The notes under the pieces were generated by a model, which saw nothing but the letters and a program-made list of their open reading frames with translations, searched no databases and had not been told where the DNA came from. Position numbers and translations under genes: made by a program. Source: JAPHTQ01 sp050295975 (GTDB taxonomy: Bacteria > Pseudomonadota > Gammaproteobacteria > Thiohalomonadales > Thiohalomonadaceae). From it: DNA of 54,139 nt. The stretch is taken from NCBI GenBank assembly GCA_050295975.1, contig JBNKQR010000016.1, forward strand, positions 1 through 54,139, read 5' to 3'. This document shows positions 7,666-19,186 of the stretch, piece by piece (position 1 is the first letter of the stretch; each line of letters opens with the position of its first letter).

Positions 7666-9450
7666 ATGTCCTTTAGTCGTCGCCAGTTTATTCAGTTAAT
7701 GGGTATAGCCGGAGCCTCCGGAATGCTTCCGGGCTGCGATTTTCCAGGCAGCATGAGCAACAATGCGCCCTCTGACCTCTATGAGGTACCCCAGTTCGGT
7801 AATCTCACCCTGATGCATATCACCGATACCCACGCCCAGCTCAATCCCATCTATTTCCGCGAACCGAACGTCAACCTTGGTATTGGCGCCGCTCAAGGTA
7901 AAGCACCGCATCTGGTTGGTGACAAGTTGCTGAAACACTTCGGCATCAAACCGGGCGGTATCGAAGCCCACGCCTTCTCTTATCTTAATTTTGCTGACGC
8001 GGCACAGAAGTACGGTAAAGTCGGTGGTTTCGCTCACCTGTCGACACTGGTCAAGCGCATGCGCGCTGAGCGCGATCATGGCAACACTCTGTTGCTTGAT
8101 GGTGGAGACACCTGGCAGGGCTCCGGGACGGCCCTGTGGACCCGTGGCATGGATATGGTCGAGGCGTGTAACCGTCTGGGTGTCGACATCATGACCGGAC
8201 ACTGGGAGTTCACCTACCGGGATGAAGAGGTGCTAAAAAACATCGCCGCCTTTAGGGGCGAGTTTCTGGCACAGAATATCAAGGTCAACGACACGGCACT
8301 GTTCGACTACAAATTCTCCGATTTTGCTGATTTCGACGAAGACAGCGGTCACGCCTTCAAGCCCTACACTATTCGCGGCATGAACGGTGTGCGGGTGGCG
8401 GTGATCGGCCAGGCCTTCCCCTATACACCAATTGCCAATCCATCGCGCTTTATCCCCGACTGGACCTTCGGTATCCGCGATCAGGATATGCAGGAACTGG
8501 TAGATGAGATCCGTGAGAAAGAAAAGCCTGATGTGGTGGTAGTGATATCTCACAACGGTATGGATGTAGATCTGAAGATGGCCTCGCTGATCAGTGGGGT
8601 GGATGTGATCTTCGGTGGGCACACCCACGACGGTATGCCCGCGCCGACCATCGTTAAAAATCCGGGTGGCAAGACCCTGGTGACCAATGCCGGTTCCAAT
8701 GGCAAATATCTTGGGGTAATGGATCTCGATGTGCGCGATGGCAAGGTGCGGGATTTCCGTTACAAACTGCTGCCGGTCTTCTCCAACCTGATTGAACCCG
8801 ATGCGGAGATGCAGGCCTACATCGATGGTGTGCGCAAACCCTATCTGGCTGATCTCAACGAGGAGCTGGCCACCGCCGGTGACCTGCTCTATCGTCGTGG
8901 TAACTTTAACGGTACCTTTGATCAGATCATCTGTGATGCTCAGCGGATTGTCGGTGATGCACAGATATCCCTGTCGCCCGGTTTCCGTTGGGGTACTACG
9001 GTACTACCAGGGCAGAAGATCACGATGGAACATGTGATGGACCAGACCGGTACTACCTATCCGGAGACCTATGTACGGGAGATGAGCGGGAGCGAGATCA
9101 AGCTGATCCTGGAAGACGTCATGGACAACCTCTTCAATGTCGATCCCTACTACCAGCAGGGTGGCGACATGGTACGTGTCGGCGGTATGGACTACGTCTG
9201 TGACCCGACTGCTGAGATGGGCAAGCGTGTACTGGATATGGCGCTGGATGATGGAACTTCTATCGAGGCGAACAAGACTTACAAGGTGGCCGGTTGGGCT
9301 ACCGTAGGTTCGCAGTCACCGGGAGAACCTATCTGGGATGTGGTGGCCGACTACCTGCGTGACGTCAAGGAAGCGAAGGTGACCAAGCTCAATACCCCCA
9401 AACTGATAAACGTGGCGGGTAATCCGGGACTGGCCGACTACACTGCGTGA
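7666..9450 (+). CDS. soxB: Thiosulfohydrolase SoxB
   Basis: 594 aa. SoxB is the di-manganese enzyme of periplasmic thiosulfate oxidation that hydrolyses sulfate from the SoxYZ-bound S-thiosulfonate. The N-terminus MSFSRRQFIQLMGIAG is a twin-arginine signal. LPGC at 21-24 could also be read as a lipobox, so membrane attachment is possible. Metallophosphoesterase motifs of the family are visible: LMHITDTHAQL, LLLDGGDTWQGSGTAL, the SoxB-typical TGHWEFTY in place of GNHE, VISHNGMDVDLK and FGGHTHDG, then a 5'-nucleotidase-like C-terminal domain. The length is normal. No soxXA, soxYZ or soxCD lies in this window, so the Sox system is split. The gene stands alone with its own terminator. Confidence 0.97.
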   Translation: MSFSRRQFIQLMGIAGASGMLPGCDFPGSMSNNAPSDLYEVPQFGNLTLMHITDTHAQLNPIYFREPNVNLGIGAAQGKAPHLVGDKLLKHFGIKPGGIEAHAFSYLNFADAAQKYGKVGGFAHLSTLVKRMRAERDHGNTLLLDGGDTWQGSGTALWTRGMDMVEACNRLGVDIMTGHWEFTYRDEEVLKNIAAFRGEFLAQNIKVNDTALFDYKFSDFADFDEDSGHAFKPYTIRGMNGVRVAVIGQAFPYTPIANPSRFIPDWTFGIRDQDMQELVDEIREKEKPDVVVVISHNGMDVDLKMASLISGVDVIFGGHTHDGMPAPTIVKNPGGKTLVTNAGSNGKYLGVMDLDVRDGKVRDFRYKLLPVFSNLIEPDAEMQAYIDGVRKPYLADLNEELATAGDLLYRRGNFNGTFDQIICDAQRIVGDAQISLSPGFRWGTTVLPGQKITMEHVMDQTGTTYPETYVREMSGSEIKLILEDVMDNLFNVDPYYQQGGDMVRVGGMDYVCDPTAEMGKRVLDMALDDGTSIEANKTYKVAGWATVGSQSPGEPIWDVVADYLRDVKEAKVTKLNTPKLINVAGNPGLADYTA

Positions 9451-9457
9451 ACTTGAT

Positions 9458-9484
9458 GGCGGGGCATTTAGCCCCGCCTTTTCT
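9458..9484 (+). terminator. Rho-independent terminator of soxB
   Basis: GGCGGGGC (9458-9465), loop ATTTA, GCCCCGCC (9471-9478), then TTTTCT. The 8-bp GC stem begins 7 bases after the stop codon. Confidence 0.92.
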
Positions 9485-9624
9485 CTCTTCCCGCCTTGTA
9501 ATTCTTTTTCAGCTGCACCAATACCACAATAGACGACACGGGCATAATAGTGCCGTGCGTTGTATGATTCTGTTTTGTTGTAGCTAAATTAATTATTTAC
9601 CGATAGTGAAGAGGTTGCTGAACA

Positions 9625-10845
9625 ATGGGTGCTTCACAGTTTTCCGATCTACTTGAGATTCAATCCGACGGCACACCGCGTGTGCTCAAGGGGGTTCATC
9701 ATCTGCCGGAATTATTGCAGATGGATGCAGAAGCGGTACTAACCCGTTTCAAGCAGGATCAGGTGACCGACTTTCGTAAGGTGATCGGCGAGCTGGAAGA
9801 CCCGAGTAATCCTCTGCACCGGCAATTTGCTGCATTACGCGAGTTGGCTGATAAGGAGCCTGGAAATCCATTCGGCACCACGGCACTATTCAATCCAGGC
9901 GAACTGGAACGAATGTTTCTAGAACTGCACGACCATGTGATGGACCATCCGGTGTGGCGCCATCCATTCTTTGTGCGCATCTTCAACGGGGATTTTGATC
10001 AGCAACAACTGAGCCGCTTCGTCCTGCAATACTTCAATCAGGTTAAAAATACGCGTCAGTGTGTGGCATTGGCGCAGGGGCGTTTCTCCGGTGTCATGGC
10101 GATGCCCTATGGTCAACTCAACGAACGCGTCTCTGAGCTTACCCAGATTGTGCTGGCGCAACTGATCGCCGATGAGTATGGCGTTGGAATGCACAGCGTT
10201 GAGGATTATCCGTCACTGGGTGGCCTGTTTGAATCAACCACCCACATCGTTATGTACCGTCAAATCTTTGAAGGACTGGGTATCCCGTTCGAAGAGCAGG
10301 ATCAGCCGATGCTGCATGGTGTGGCAGACAACGTATTGATCCAGCGACTGGTAGCTGGTGACGAGTCGTTCACTACACTCGAAGCGCTTGCCTCGGTCGG
10401 TCTGGGGATGGAGTGGGGTGTGCCGGAGTTTTTCACCTTGCTGCTGGGTGGCATTATCCGTTTTGCCTGGCAAAACAATGTACCGTTGACCCGACATCAA
10501 CTGTTGGTCCTTGTGGCCCATGTGCAATATGATGTGCTGCACGCTATCTCAGTGATGCTGGTAACCAGCTTCTACTGTCGTGATGACAAGGCAATGGGGC
10601 AGATCAAGAATGCGACCAATATGCTGATGTCGGGTCGTTACGGCATGATGAGTGAGGTCTATCAGCATGTTTTTAGCGAAGAGTGCCCCTCACTGCACGA
10701 GATCGATTTAGCTCCGCAATACCATGTTTCCGATCGACGTATCGAAGCCGCACTGCTTAAGGCGCGAGCCGGTGTGGCGGATGGACGGGTCGTGGATGTC
10801 GAGGTATACAGAAAAAGCACCCAGATGCCGTTCGTGTTTTCCTAA
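9625..10845 (+). CDS. Haem-oxygenase-like metalloprotein (iron-containing redox enzyme family)
   Basis: 406 aa. The first 100 residues are unassigned. Residues about 100-330 look like the helical haem-oxygenase/TenA/PqqC fold: HDHVMDHPVWRHPFFVRIFN, then FVLQYFNQVKNTRQ. Candidate metal ligands follow the pattern of haem-oxygenase-like diiron proteins: E184 and H190 (DEYGVGMH), E264 or E268 (GMEWGVPEFF), and H299, D303, H306 (AHVQYDVLH). No substrate can be assigned. It begins 175 bases after soxB on the same strand but beyond the soxB terminator, so it is probably separately transcribed. Its stop overlaps by 4 bases the stop of the converging GGDEF/EAL gene. Confidence 0.7.
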   Translation: MGASQFSDLLEIQSDGTPRVLKGVHHLPELLQMDAEAVLTRFKQDQVTDFRKVIGELEDPSNPLHRQFAALRELADKEPGNPFGTTALFNPGELERMFLELHDHVMDHPVWRHPFFVRIFNGDFDQQQLSRFVLQYFNQVKNTRQCVALAQGRFSGVMAMPYGQLNERVSELTQIVLAQLIADEYGVGMHSVEDYPSLGGLFESTTHIVMYRQIFEGLGIPFEEQDQPMLHGVADNVLIQRLVAGDESFTTLEALASVGLGMEWGVPEFFTLLLGGIIRFAWQNNVPLTRHQLLVLVAHVQYDVLHAISVMLVTSFYCRDDKAMGQIKNATNMLMSGRYGMMSEVYQHVFSEECPSLHEIDLAPQYHVSDRRIEAALLKARAGVADGRVVDVEVYRKSTQMPFVFS

Positions 10846-13427
10846 CGGTAGTCCTTAAGGTGAGTTACCTTTCCGCCTGCTGCTAGTGGCGGCATCATCT
10901 TTTCTATCTCGTCGGCACGTTGAGGTATACCATAGTGGTGTCCCTGGATAACGTCACATTTCCACTCTCTCAGCTGCTCGGTTATCTCGCCACTCTCAAC
11001 ACCTTCTGCGACTACTTTTAATCCCAGGTTATGTGCCAGGTCGATGGTCGAACGTACGATGACTGCATCATTCTCGTCGTAGATCATGTCACTGACAAAG
11101 GACTTGTCGATCTTTAACTCATGAACTGGGAGCTGCTTGATGTAGGCGAGAGAGGAGAAGCCGGTACCAAAATCATCAATGGCTATCTTCAGGCCGAGTT
11201 CATTAATTCTGTCCAAAGTACTCTTGGCATTAACCGGGTCAGCCATCATCGCTGTTTCTGTCACCTCTAACATAATCTTTTGTGGGTTGATGTCCCACTT
11301 TTTCATCATGTTATCCAGGTTGTCGACGAAGTCGCGTGCCTGCAGATTAAATACAGATATATTGATCGAGACTAGTCCAGGATCACGGCCACTTTTTATC
11401 CAGCGGCGGATCTGTTTGAAGCTGTTTTCAAGTACCCAATGGGTAATCGAGTGAATCGCACCGGTCTGTTCAGCAATAGGTATAAATTCTTCGGGTGAAA
11501 CATAGCCGTGCACAGGATGATTCCAGCGCAGTAGCACTTCCATTCCTGCATACTCATTGTTATGCAGAAATTGTTGCGGCTGGAAGTTGAGTAACAGCGC
11601 GTCCTGTTGAACTGCGTGGCGCAGATCGGTGGCCAGAGAAAGATGCAGAATATTGTTGGTGTCGTACTTGCGCTCATAGAGCGAATAGCCCGTCTTCATC
11701 TGCTTTGCCACATGCATGGCAATGTCAGAAAAACGGATTAGCTCAGTTGGGTTTGTGGCATGGGAGGGGTAGATCGCAATGCCGATACTGCAACCAATGT
11801 AAAGGTTAATCTGTTCCACCTGAAACGGTTGTGTCAGTTCAGCTAACAGCTTACGCGCGGCATAGATTGCCTCCTCCTGTCCGATGCCTGATTGCAGGAT
11901 GGCGAACTCATCGCTACCAAGCCGGGCAACCAGATCTTCTTCGCGCACCAGAAATTTAAGACGTTCACCGAACAGTTGCAGAATCCGATCACCAATTCGA
12001 TGACCGAGAGTGTCGTTGATATCCTTGAATCGATCTAGCCCCAACATCAGGATTGCCGTCGGCGTGCCTTTTTGTTGTGAAATATGACACCGTTTCTCCA
12101 GTTCGCTCTGCAATTTATAGCGATTCGGTAGTGAGGTAAGACTGTCGTGCAGTGCCTGATGCTCTAGGGCGCTCTGACGATCCTGAACCTGTCGACGCAT
12201 TTCGTCGAAGGCATCAATGAGCTGCTGGGTTTCAATGCTGTTTACCTGGGACAGAGGCTGCGATTCATCACCCTTGGCTTCGTCACGCAGGGCACGGGCG
12301 ACACGGGAGATGGGTTGAAGTACGCCGCGTTCGAAATAGAATAGCCCCATTCCAAGGATGAGTAGACTAATCAGGGAAATCGCCCAAACACCATCAGTTA
12401 TACTCTCCATGATGAGCTGTTGGTGGTTGGCCTGAATAGCAGAATAGCGCTCAATATTCTGATCCAGTAGTCCGAGGTAGTTCCACCAGAATTGAAAATA
12501 GGGATCGATAGCGTGTTTCAGATAAGGGATGTCAGTACGGAGATATTCGTCTGGGGTGCTGTTACGTATCTGCTGATAACCCTGATGCCATTTCTGCATC
12601 TCCGCCATCATGGCTAAAAGACGATTACTGTTATGCTCGCCAAGCAGTTGTTGATGTCTTTGCTTAATATTTTCTAGCTGGGTGGCAATTGCGCCATAGA
12701 GCAGGTTAATCTCATTTTGTTGAGTCAGATATTTGGTGGAGAGAGGATTATTGCGGCGAATTTCTATGTAGAGGGAGAGTGAGGTGTTCAGTTCCTGCCA
12801 ACGGTTGAGTATCAGACCGAGCAGATCCTGTAATTGATTCTCTGATGAACCGTCAGCTGTATCACTAAAGCTGTTGATGATTTCCTTGCCTATGCTGAGG
12901 AATTTCCTGTGGTTGGCACGGGTTGTCAGTTCGACAGCATTGATGATCGGAGTGTTCTCACGGGTATTCAGCCGGGTATCCATGACGTGGTCGAGTCGGG
13001 CGTGTAGTGAGTCCATTCCGATCCCGAAATCATCGATCTTGTCAGCATAGCCAATGGCATCAAACCAACGCTCTTTTTTGAGTTCATTGAAGTGTCGGTC
13101 TGTCAGGTTGACACTGTTATGTATCGCCAGGCGATGTTCAGCACTCGGTTCCCACATGAAAGTATCAAGATCTTCACGCAAGGTTATTACACTATTGCGC
13201 AGTTGCCTCACCATCTGTGCCATACGGTTATGCTGTTCGATGTCTCCAAGCTGGTCCATGCCTCTTTCCCCTACATAGGACTGAGCCAGCCAGGCGAATG
13301 CCATTATCAGGAGGGTAAGCAACCCGGTGACAGAGATGTAGCGCTGTTGGAGGCTGTAACTTCTTCTGGTATTCAGTGGTTTGTTGTCTTGCCTGTCGTT
13401 CACCGGAGCTCCATATGGGTGGGACAT
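10842..13427 (-). CDS. Membrane GGDEF-EAL protein with sensory periplasmic domain
   Basis: 861 aa. TM1 at about 31-51, a periplasmic helical sensor of about 290 residues, TM2 at 347-364, HAMP about 366-420, GGDEF about 423-585, EAL about 605-855. The GGDEF active site reads RLGSDEF (504-508), so the second glycine is replaced by serine and cyclase activity is uncertain. The EAL domain has EVLLRW for EALLRW, followed by the conserved N-I-S, E-V-T-E-T, DDFGTGFSSL and KIDKSFV segments, so phosphodiesterase activity on cyclic di-GMP is more likely. The gene runs leftward, convergent with the haem-oxygenase-like gene. The ligand is unknown. Confidence 0.93.
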   Translation of the reverse strand: MSHPYGAPVNDRQDNKPLNTRRSYSLQQRYISVTGLLTLLIMAFAWLAQSYVGERGMDQLGDIEQHNRMAQMVRQLRNSVITLREDLDTFMWEPSAEHRLAIHNSVNLTDRHFNELKKERWFDAIGYADKIDDFGIGMDSLHARLDHVMDTRLNTRENTPIINAVELTTRANHRKFLSIGKEIINSFSDTADGSSENQLQDLLGLILNRWQELNTSLSLYIEIRRNNPLSTKYLTQQNEINLLYGAIATQLENIKQRHQQLLGEHNSNRLLAMMAEMQKWHQGYQQIRNSTPDEYLRTDIPYLKHAIDPYFQFWWNYLGLLDQNIERYSAIQANHQQLIMESITDGVWAISLISLLILGMGLFYFERGVLQPISRVARALRDEAKGDESQPLSQVNSIETQQLIDAFDEMRRQVQDRQSALEHQALHDSLTSLPNRYKLQSELEKRCHISQQKGTPTAILMLGLDRFKDINDTLGHRIGDRILQLFGERLKFLVREEDLVARLGSDEFAILQSGIGQEEAIYAARKLLAELTQPFQVEQINLYIGCSIGIAIYPSHATNPTELIRFSDIAMHVAKQMKTGYSLYERKYDTNNILHLSLATDLRHAVQQDALLLNFQPQQFLHNNEYAGMEVLLRWNHPVHGYVSPEEFIPIAEQTGAIHSITHWVLENSFKQIRRWIKSGRDPGLVSINISVFNLQARDFVDNLDNMMKKWDINPQKIMLEVTETAMMADPVNAKSTLDRINELGLKIAIDDFGTGFSSLAYIKQLPVHELKIDKSFVSDMIYDENDAVIVRSTIDLAHNLGLKVVAEGVESGEITEQLREWKCDVIQGHHYGIPQRADEIEKMMPPLAAGGKVTHLKDYR

Positions 13428-13625
13428 ATTACTTCATTCTAGACTTGCCCGGCGGATGCGGCCAACTCTGGGCGACAATTGGGTATCCAGAGATTTTTCC
13501 GAGCTGAGTAATGGGTCACTTTTCAGCATTGAAGCAGAACGGGATATGAGGGATGCTATAAACAGACCATAGTCGGAATATATCTGCTATGTTCATTTGA
13601 TGCTGTAAGTCATTGAGGGGGACCT

Positions 13626-13952
13626 ATGTTAAATCGTCTCGCACCCAAGGTAGGAAAGTGGTACCGCAACGAGTCTGGCGCCAGTTTTGAAGTGGTCGCC
13701 ATGGATGAGGAGGATGGGATTGTCGAGATTCAGCATTTCGACGGTGCTATCGAAGAGCTGGATATGGAAAGCTGGTATTCGCAGCGACCCGTGCCCGGCG
13801 CTGAGCCTGAAGACTGGTCTGGCCCGTTTGACGATCTGGTGGCCGATGATTTCGGTGATACAGAAGTGGCCCGTCATCCAGACGAACGCGGCAACCCGCT
13901 GGATACCCTGGATTGGTCCGGGGATACGGAGTCTGAGGATGAAGACTCATAG
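13626..13952 (+). CDS. Small acidic conserved protein (DUF6763-like)
   Basis: 108 aa, preceded by GAGGGGGACCT before the ATG. The N-terminal half, PKVGKWYRNESGASFEVVAM, then IVEIQHFDGAIEELDMESW, looks like a small beta-rich domain. The second half is strongly acidic (ESEDEDS at the end) and probably disordered. It resembles short gammaproteobacterial proteins catalogued as DUF6763 in my recollection, but this needs a profile search. No signal peptide is present. The gene is alone, ahead of an inverted repeat that it shares with the converging Lon-like gene. Confidence 0.7.
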   Translation: MLNRLAPKVGKWYRNESGASFEVVAMDEEDGIVEIQHFDGAIEELDMESWYSQRPVPGAEPEDWSGPFDDLVADDFGDTEVARHPDERGNPLDTLDWSGDTESEDEDS

Positions 13953-13973
13953 GACCCTCGACAAAAGGGTCCT
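13951..13973. terminator. Hairpin between convergent genes, weak terminator
   Basis: AGGACCCT (13951-13958) pairs with AGGGTCCT (13966-13973) around a 7-nt loop. It begins inside the stop codon of the upstream gene. There is no T-run on either side, so termination is plausible but not certain. Confidence 0.5.
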
Positions 13974-13991
13974 CGCTTCAGGTCTAACGCC

Positions 13992-16424
13992 TTAATCCTG
14001 AGAGGACTTGCCGGGAGAGCTCTCCTCTTTCTCCTTACCATGTTCGCCAAAGTGCTGGCGGATGTGGGCCATTTCGGCGAGTCGCGCCTGTACCTTTCCG
14101 TTCAGGCTGTTCTCTGGATACTTACCCTTGGCATCGGCCTTACCCGGAGTGAATTCGGTGAGAAGCGTTAGTGCCTGGTCCACCTCTTCTACGGCATAGA
14201 TGTTGAACTGGTTTTGCTTGACCGCGTCAATCACATCCCTTCGCAGCATCAGGTTTTTCACATTACTGGCGGGGATGATCACGCCCTGACTACCATCGAG
14301 TCCTCGAGCCTTACATATCTCAAAGAAACCCTCGATCTTTTCATTAACTCCACCTATGGGCTGTATCTGACCGCGCTGATTGACCGATCCGGTCATAGCG
14401 AAGGACTGTTTGATTGGTGCCTCCGCCAGTGCCGAGAGTAGGGCACATAGCTCAGCCATAGATGCACTGTCACCGTCGACCCCGCCGTAGTTCTGTTCGA
14501 ACACCAGACTGGCAGAGAGGGAGAGCGGTTGTTTCCTGGCGTAGCGGGCGGCGAGAAAGGCAGAGAGGATCAGCACCCCTTTGGAGTGGATCGCTCCGCT
14601 CATCTCCACCTCGCGCTCGATGTCTACTACCTGCCCTTCGCCGATGTGGACCGTGGCGGTGATGCGAGACGGTTGACCAAACATATCGTTGCCCATGCCG
14701 AGTACCGACAGGGCGTTGACCTGACCTATGCACTCACCGGTGCTGTCGATAAAGATGTCGCCGCGCTGGATCGCCTCCTGTACCCGTTCACGAACCCGTG
14801 AGCCACGGTGGATTTGTTGTTCGATGGAGTTGTCGATGTCCTCGGCTTCGACCGCTTTGTGATCCCGCTGTCGTGCCAGGTAGTCCGATTCGCGTAGGAG
14901 GTCTGCGATAGAGCGCATGTGTGTGGTCAGTTTCTCCGCATCCTCTACCTGCCGTGAGGCGTAATCGATAATCCGTGCCACCGCATTACGGCTAAAGGGT
15001 AACAACTGCTCCTTGCGTACAAGGGTGGCGATCACTCGTGCCATCAATTGGTTGTTTTCGTCGTTGCGCTCAATCCGTTCATCGAAGTCGGCCTGTACTT
15101 TAAACAGTTCATTAAAGTCTGGGTCGTACTCCTGCAACAGGTAGTAGAGGCGTCGGTCGCCCAGCAATACCACTTTGATATCGAGAGGGATGGGCTGTGG
15201 TTCCAGTGAGACCGTGCTGGCCAGGCTGAGCATCTTTTCCAGGGATTCGATGCTGACCCGGTTGGAATAGAGGGCACGTTTCAGGCCTTCCCAGGCGTAG
15301 GGATGCGAAAGTAGTTTGTGTGCATCCAGCAACAGATAGCCGCCATTAGCTTCATGCAACGCACCGGGTTTAATCAGGGTGAAGTCGGTTAGCAGGGTGC
15401 CAAACTGGGCTGTGTGTTCGGTACGACCGACAAGGTTAAGGTAGCTGGGGTTATCCAGGTAGACCACGGGCGCCCCTTCGCCGCGATTGTTACGGATGAG
15501 ATTGTTGACCTTGTAGCGGTGTAACTGACGCGGATTGGCCGGTTGTTGCCCTGGTATTTCGCTGGACTCTTCCTGTGTTAGAAAATCTCTGACATTCTCG
15601 ATGATGTCCTGCTCCACCGCATCGAGATACTTGAGCACCTCTGGCAGGGTGTCGTAGCTTTTTTTCAGCTCTTCGATCAGATGGCCGACTGCGTTCATGG
15701 TCATCTCGCGGTTGAGTGTTTTAATCTTCTCCCGAGTCTCTTTACGCCACTGGGGAATGCGTTGGATGACCTCCTGCAACAGCGCCTGAAACTCTTCGAC
15801 AATCTCCTCCAGGTGCGTCTGTTCAGTTTTGGGCAGTTTGGCAAAATCGTCCGGGTTGATCACCTCATCGCCCTGCATTGGGGCAAAGGCAAAACCACTG
15901 GGTGTGCGGAACAGTTTTACTGATTTTTTCTGTGCCGCCTCGGCCAGTTCACCAAAGGCCCTTTCCTGCTTGGTTTTGAGTTCATCTTCCAGGGACTGGA
16001 TGTGCTCTCTGTAATCGTCACTCTCAAAGGTTGCCGGTATCGCAGTGGCCAACTCTTCGATGAACTGCTCCATATCCTGACTTAGTTTCTGACCTCGACC
16101 ATGGGGTAGCTCCAGTGCATGGGGTTTGTGCGCCTGTTCGAAGTTATTGATGTAACACCAGTCAGAGGGTTGTGGTTGTGAGGAGGCGGTTTGCTTCAGG
16201 TATTGACCGACCATGGTGTGTTTGCCAATACCCGGGGGACCCATGACATAGAGGTTATAGCCCTCGTGGCGGATGCCAATACCGAAGTGGACCGCCTTAA
16301 CCGCCCGCGCCTGGCCGATGATCTCGGTCAGGTCTTCCAGTTCAGCAGTGGTTTTAAACTTGAACTGCTTCGGATCGCAGTTGTGGGACAGGGTTTTTGC
16401 CGCTAACGGTTTCGGTGTCTTCAT
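13992..16424 (-). CDS. Lon-family ATP-dependent protease (LonB-like, non-canonical)
   Basis: 810 aa from the ATG at 16424. The upstream ATG at 16442 has no ribosome site, while AAGGA lies 8 bases before 16424. The AAA+ part carries Walker A GPPGIGKHT (residues 62-70). It holds a long helical insertion (about 140-270) typical of the AAA_32/LonB-like group rather than the N-terminal domain of LonA. The C-terminal protease domain has the Ser-Lys dyad: S653 in GDSASMAEL and K696 in IGGVNEKIEG, 43 residues apart. It should degrade proteins in the cytoplasm. It is third in an operon behind ettA and the DUF815 gene. The last 50 residues are charged and probably flexible. Confidence 0.93.
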   Translation of the reverse strand: MKTPKPLAAKTLSHNCDPKQFKFKTTAELEDLTEIIGQARAVKAVHFGIGIRHEGYNLYVMGPPGIGKHTMVGQYLKQTASSQPQPSDWCYINNFEQAHKPHALELPHGRGQKLSQDMEQFIEELATAIPATFESDDYREHIQSLEDELKTKQERAFGELAEAAQKKSVKLFRTPSGFAFAPMQGDEVINPDDFAKLPKTEQTHLEEIVEEFQALLQEVIQRIPQWRKETREKIKTLNREMTMNAVGHLIEELKKSYDTLPEVLKYLDAVEQDIIENVRDFLTQEESSEIPGQQPANPRQLHRYKVNNLIRNNRGEGAPVVYLDNPSYLNLVGRTEHTAQFGTLLTDFTLIKPGALHEANGGYLLLDAHKLLSHPYAWEGLKRALYSNRVSIESLEKMLSLASTVSLEPQPIPLDIKVVLLGDRRLYYLLQEYDPDFNELFKVQADFDERIERNDENNQLMARVIATLVRKEQLLPFSRNAVARIIDYASRQVEDAEKLTTHMRSIADLLRESDYLARQRDHKAVEAEDIDNSIEQQIHRGSRVRERVQEAIQRGDIFIDSTGECIGQVNALSVLGMGNDMFGQPSRITATVHIGEGQVVDIEREVEMSGAIHSKGVLILSAFLAARYARKQPLSLSASLVFEQNYGGVDGDSASMAELCALLSALAEAPIKQSFAMTGSVNQRGQIQPIGGVNEKIEGFFEICKARGLDGSQGVIIPASNVKNLMLRRDVIDAVKQNQFNIYAVEEVDQALTLLTEFTPGKADAKGKYPENSLNGKVQARLAEMAHIRQHFGEHGKEKEESSPGKSSQD

Positions 16425-16456
16425 AAACGTTCCTTGTGGCATATTTTTTTTGTTGC

Positions 16457-17317
16457 TTATTTGTCGAGCTGATGTCGCCCTGTAAAGTCGCGGGCGAACT
16501 GCCAGGCGCTGCGGCCGCTACGTGTACCTCGAGCTTGAGCCCAACGTAGGGCTTCGGCGCGGGTTTCGTCGGTGAATGTCTCTATACCCAGTTGTAGCAG
16601 CCAGTGGCGGACAATGCCCAGATACTCCTCCTGATTGAAGGGGTAAAAGGAGAGCCAGAGACCGAAGCGCTCAGAGAGGGAAATCTTCTCCTCCAGGGCA
16701 TCACCGAGATGGATCTCGGTATCGACGACATGAGCTTCCTGATTCTCGCGCATCGTCTCCGGTACCAGATGGCGACGGTTGGAAGTGGCGTAGATGAGGA
16801 CGTTGTCTGGCGGTGTATCGAGGGAGCCATCCAGGGTCACCTTGAGTGCTTTGTATCCAGGATCGCCTGCTTCGAAACTGAGGTCATCACAGAAGAGGAT
16901 AAAACGCTCCGGGCGCTCCCGCAGCAGGGCAACGATCAGCGGTAGGTCGACCAGTTCGCTGCGCTCTACTTCGATCAGGCGCAGACCCTCATCCGCATAG
17001 CGGTTGAGAAGTGCTTTGATCAGGGAGGATTTGCCGGTGCCGCGGGAACCCCATAGCAGGGCGTTGTTGGACGGTACTCCGGCGACAAACTGGCGGGTGT
17101 TGCGTTCCAGTAGCTCTTTTTGCCGATCGATGCCCTGTAGGTCTTCCAGGCGCAGGGTGCGTGGCTGGGAAATGGCATGTAGTGTGCCACCGCCCGGCTG
17201 GCGCTGCCAGCGGAAGGCGATGGCAGACCAGTCGACATCCGTGTCGGCTGGATTGTGGCTGAGCTGGGCGAGCAACCGCTCTCCCAGATCTATCAGCCGC
17301 TCCAGCCGCTCTTTCAT
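16457..17317 (-). CDS. DUF815 family AAA ATPase
   Basis: 286 aa. Walker A is WGSRGTGKSSLIKALLNRY. A Walker B-like RFILFCDDLSFE and a sensor I-like DNVLIYATSNRRHL follow. The C-terminal half (FGLWLSFYPFNQEEYLGIVRHW, then RSGRSAWQFARDF) matches the end of DUF815 proteins. It starts 8 bases after the ettA stop and ends 32 bases before the start of the Lon-like gene, so the three are probably one transcript. The role of the family is unknown. Pairing with a protease hints at protein quality control, which is inference. Confidence 0.9.
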   Translation of the reverse strand: MKERLERLIDLGERLLAQLSHNPADTDVDWSAIAFRWQRQPGGGTLHAISQPRTLRLEDLQGIDRQKELLERNTRQFVAGVPSNNALLWGSRGTGKSSLIKALLNRYADEGLRLIEVERSELVDLPLIVALLRERPERFILFCDDLSFEAGDPGYKALKVTLDGSLDTPPDNVLIYATSNRRHLVPETMRENQEAHVVDTEIHLGDALEEKISLSERFGLWLSFYPFNQEEYLGIVRHWLLQLGIETFTDETRAEALRWAQARGTRSGRSAWQFARDFTGRHQLDK

Positions 17318-17325
17318 GGTCGTTC

Positions 17326-18993
<1,668 letters not shown>

Positions 18994-19186
18994 AACTCCA
19001 CACAGTGGTTAATAGAACGATAAACACCATTATAGGGGTAATCGGTACCGCTGGACAAAGCAAATGCAGTAACTTGTTTTTGCTCCATAAATAAGCACTT
19101 GTTTCAGGCAAGATACCGGCTTAGGATGGCAACTAGCTGACGCCAGGGAACGGATAAAGTCACCACTATCTAGGGTGGGAAAGATT

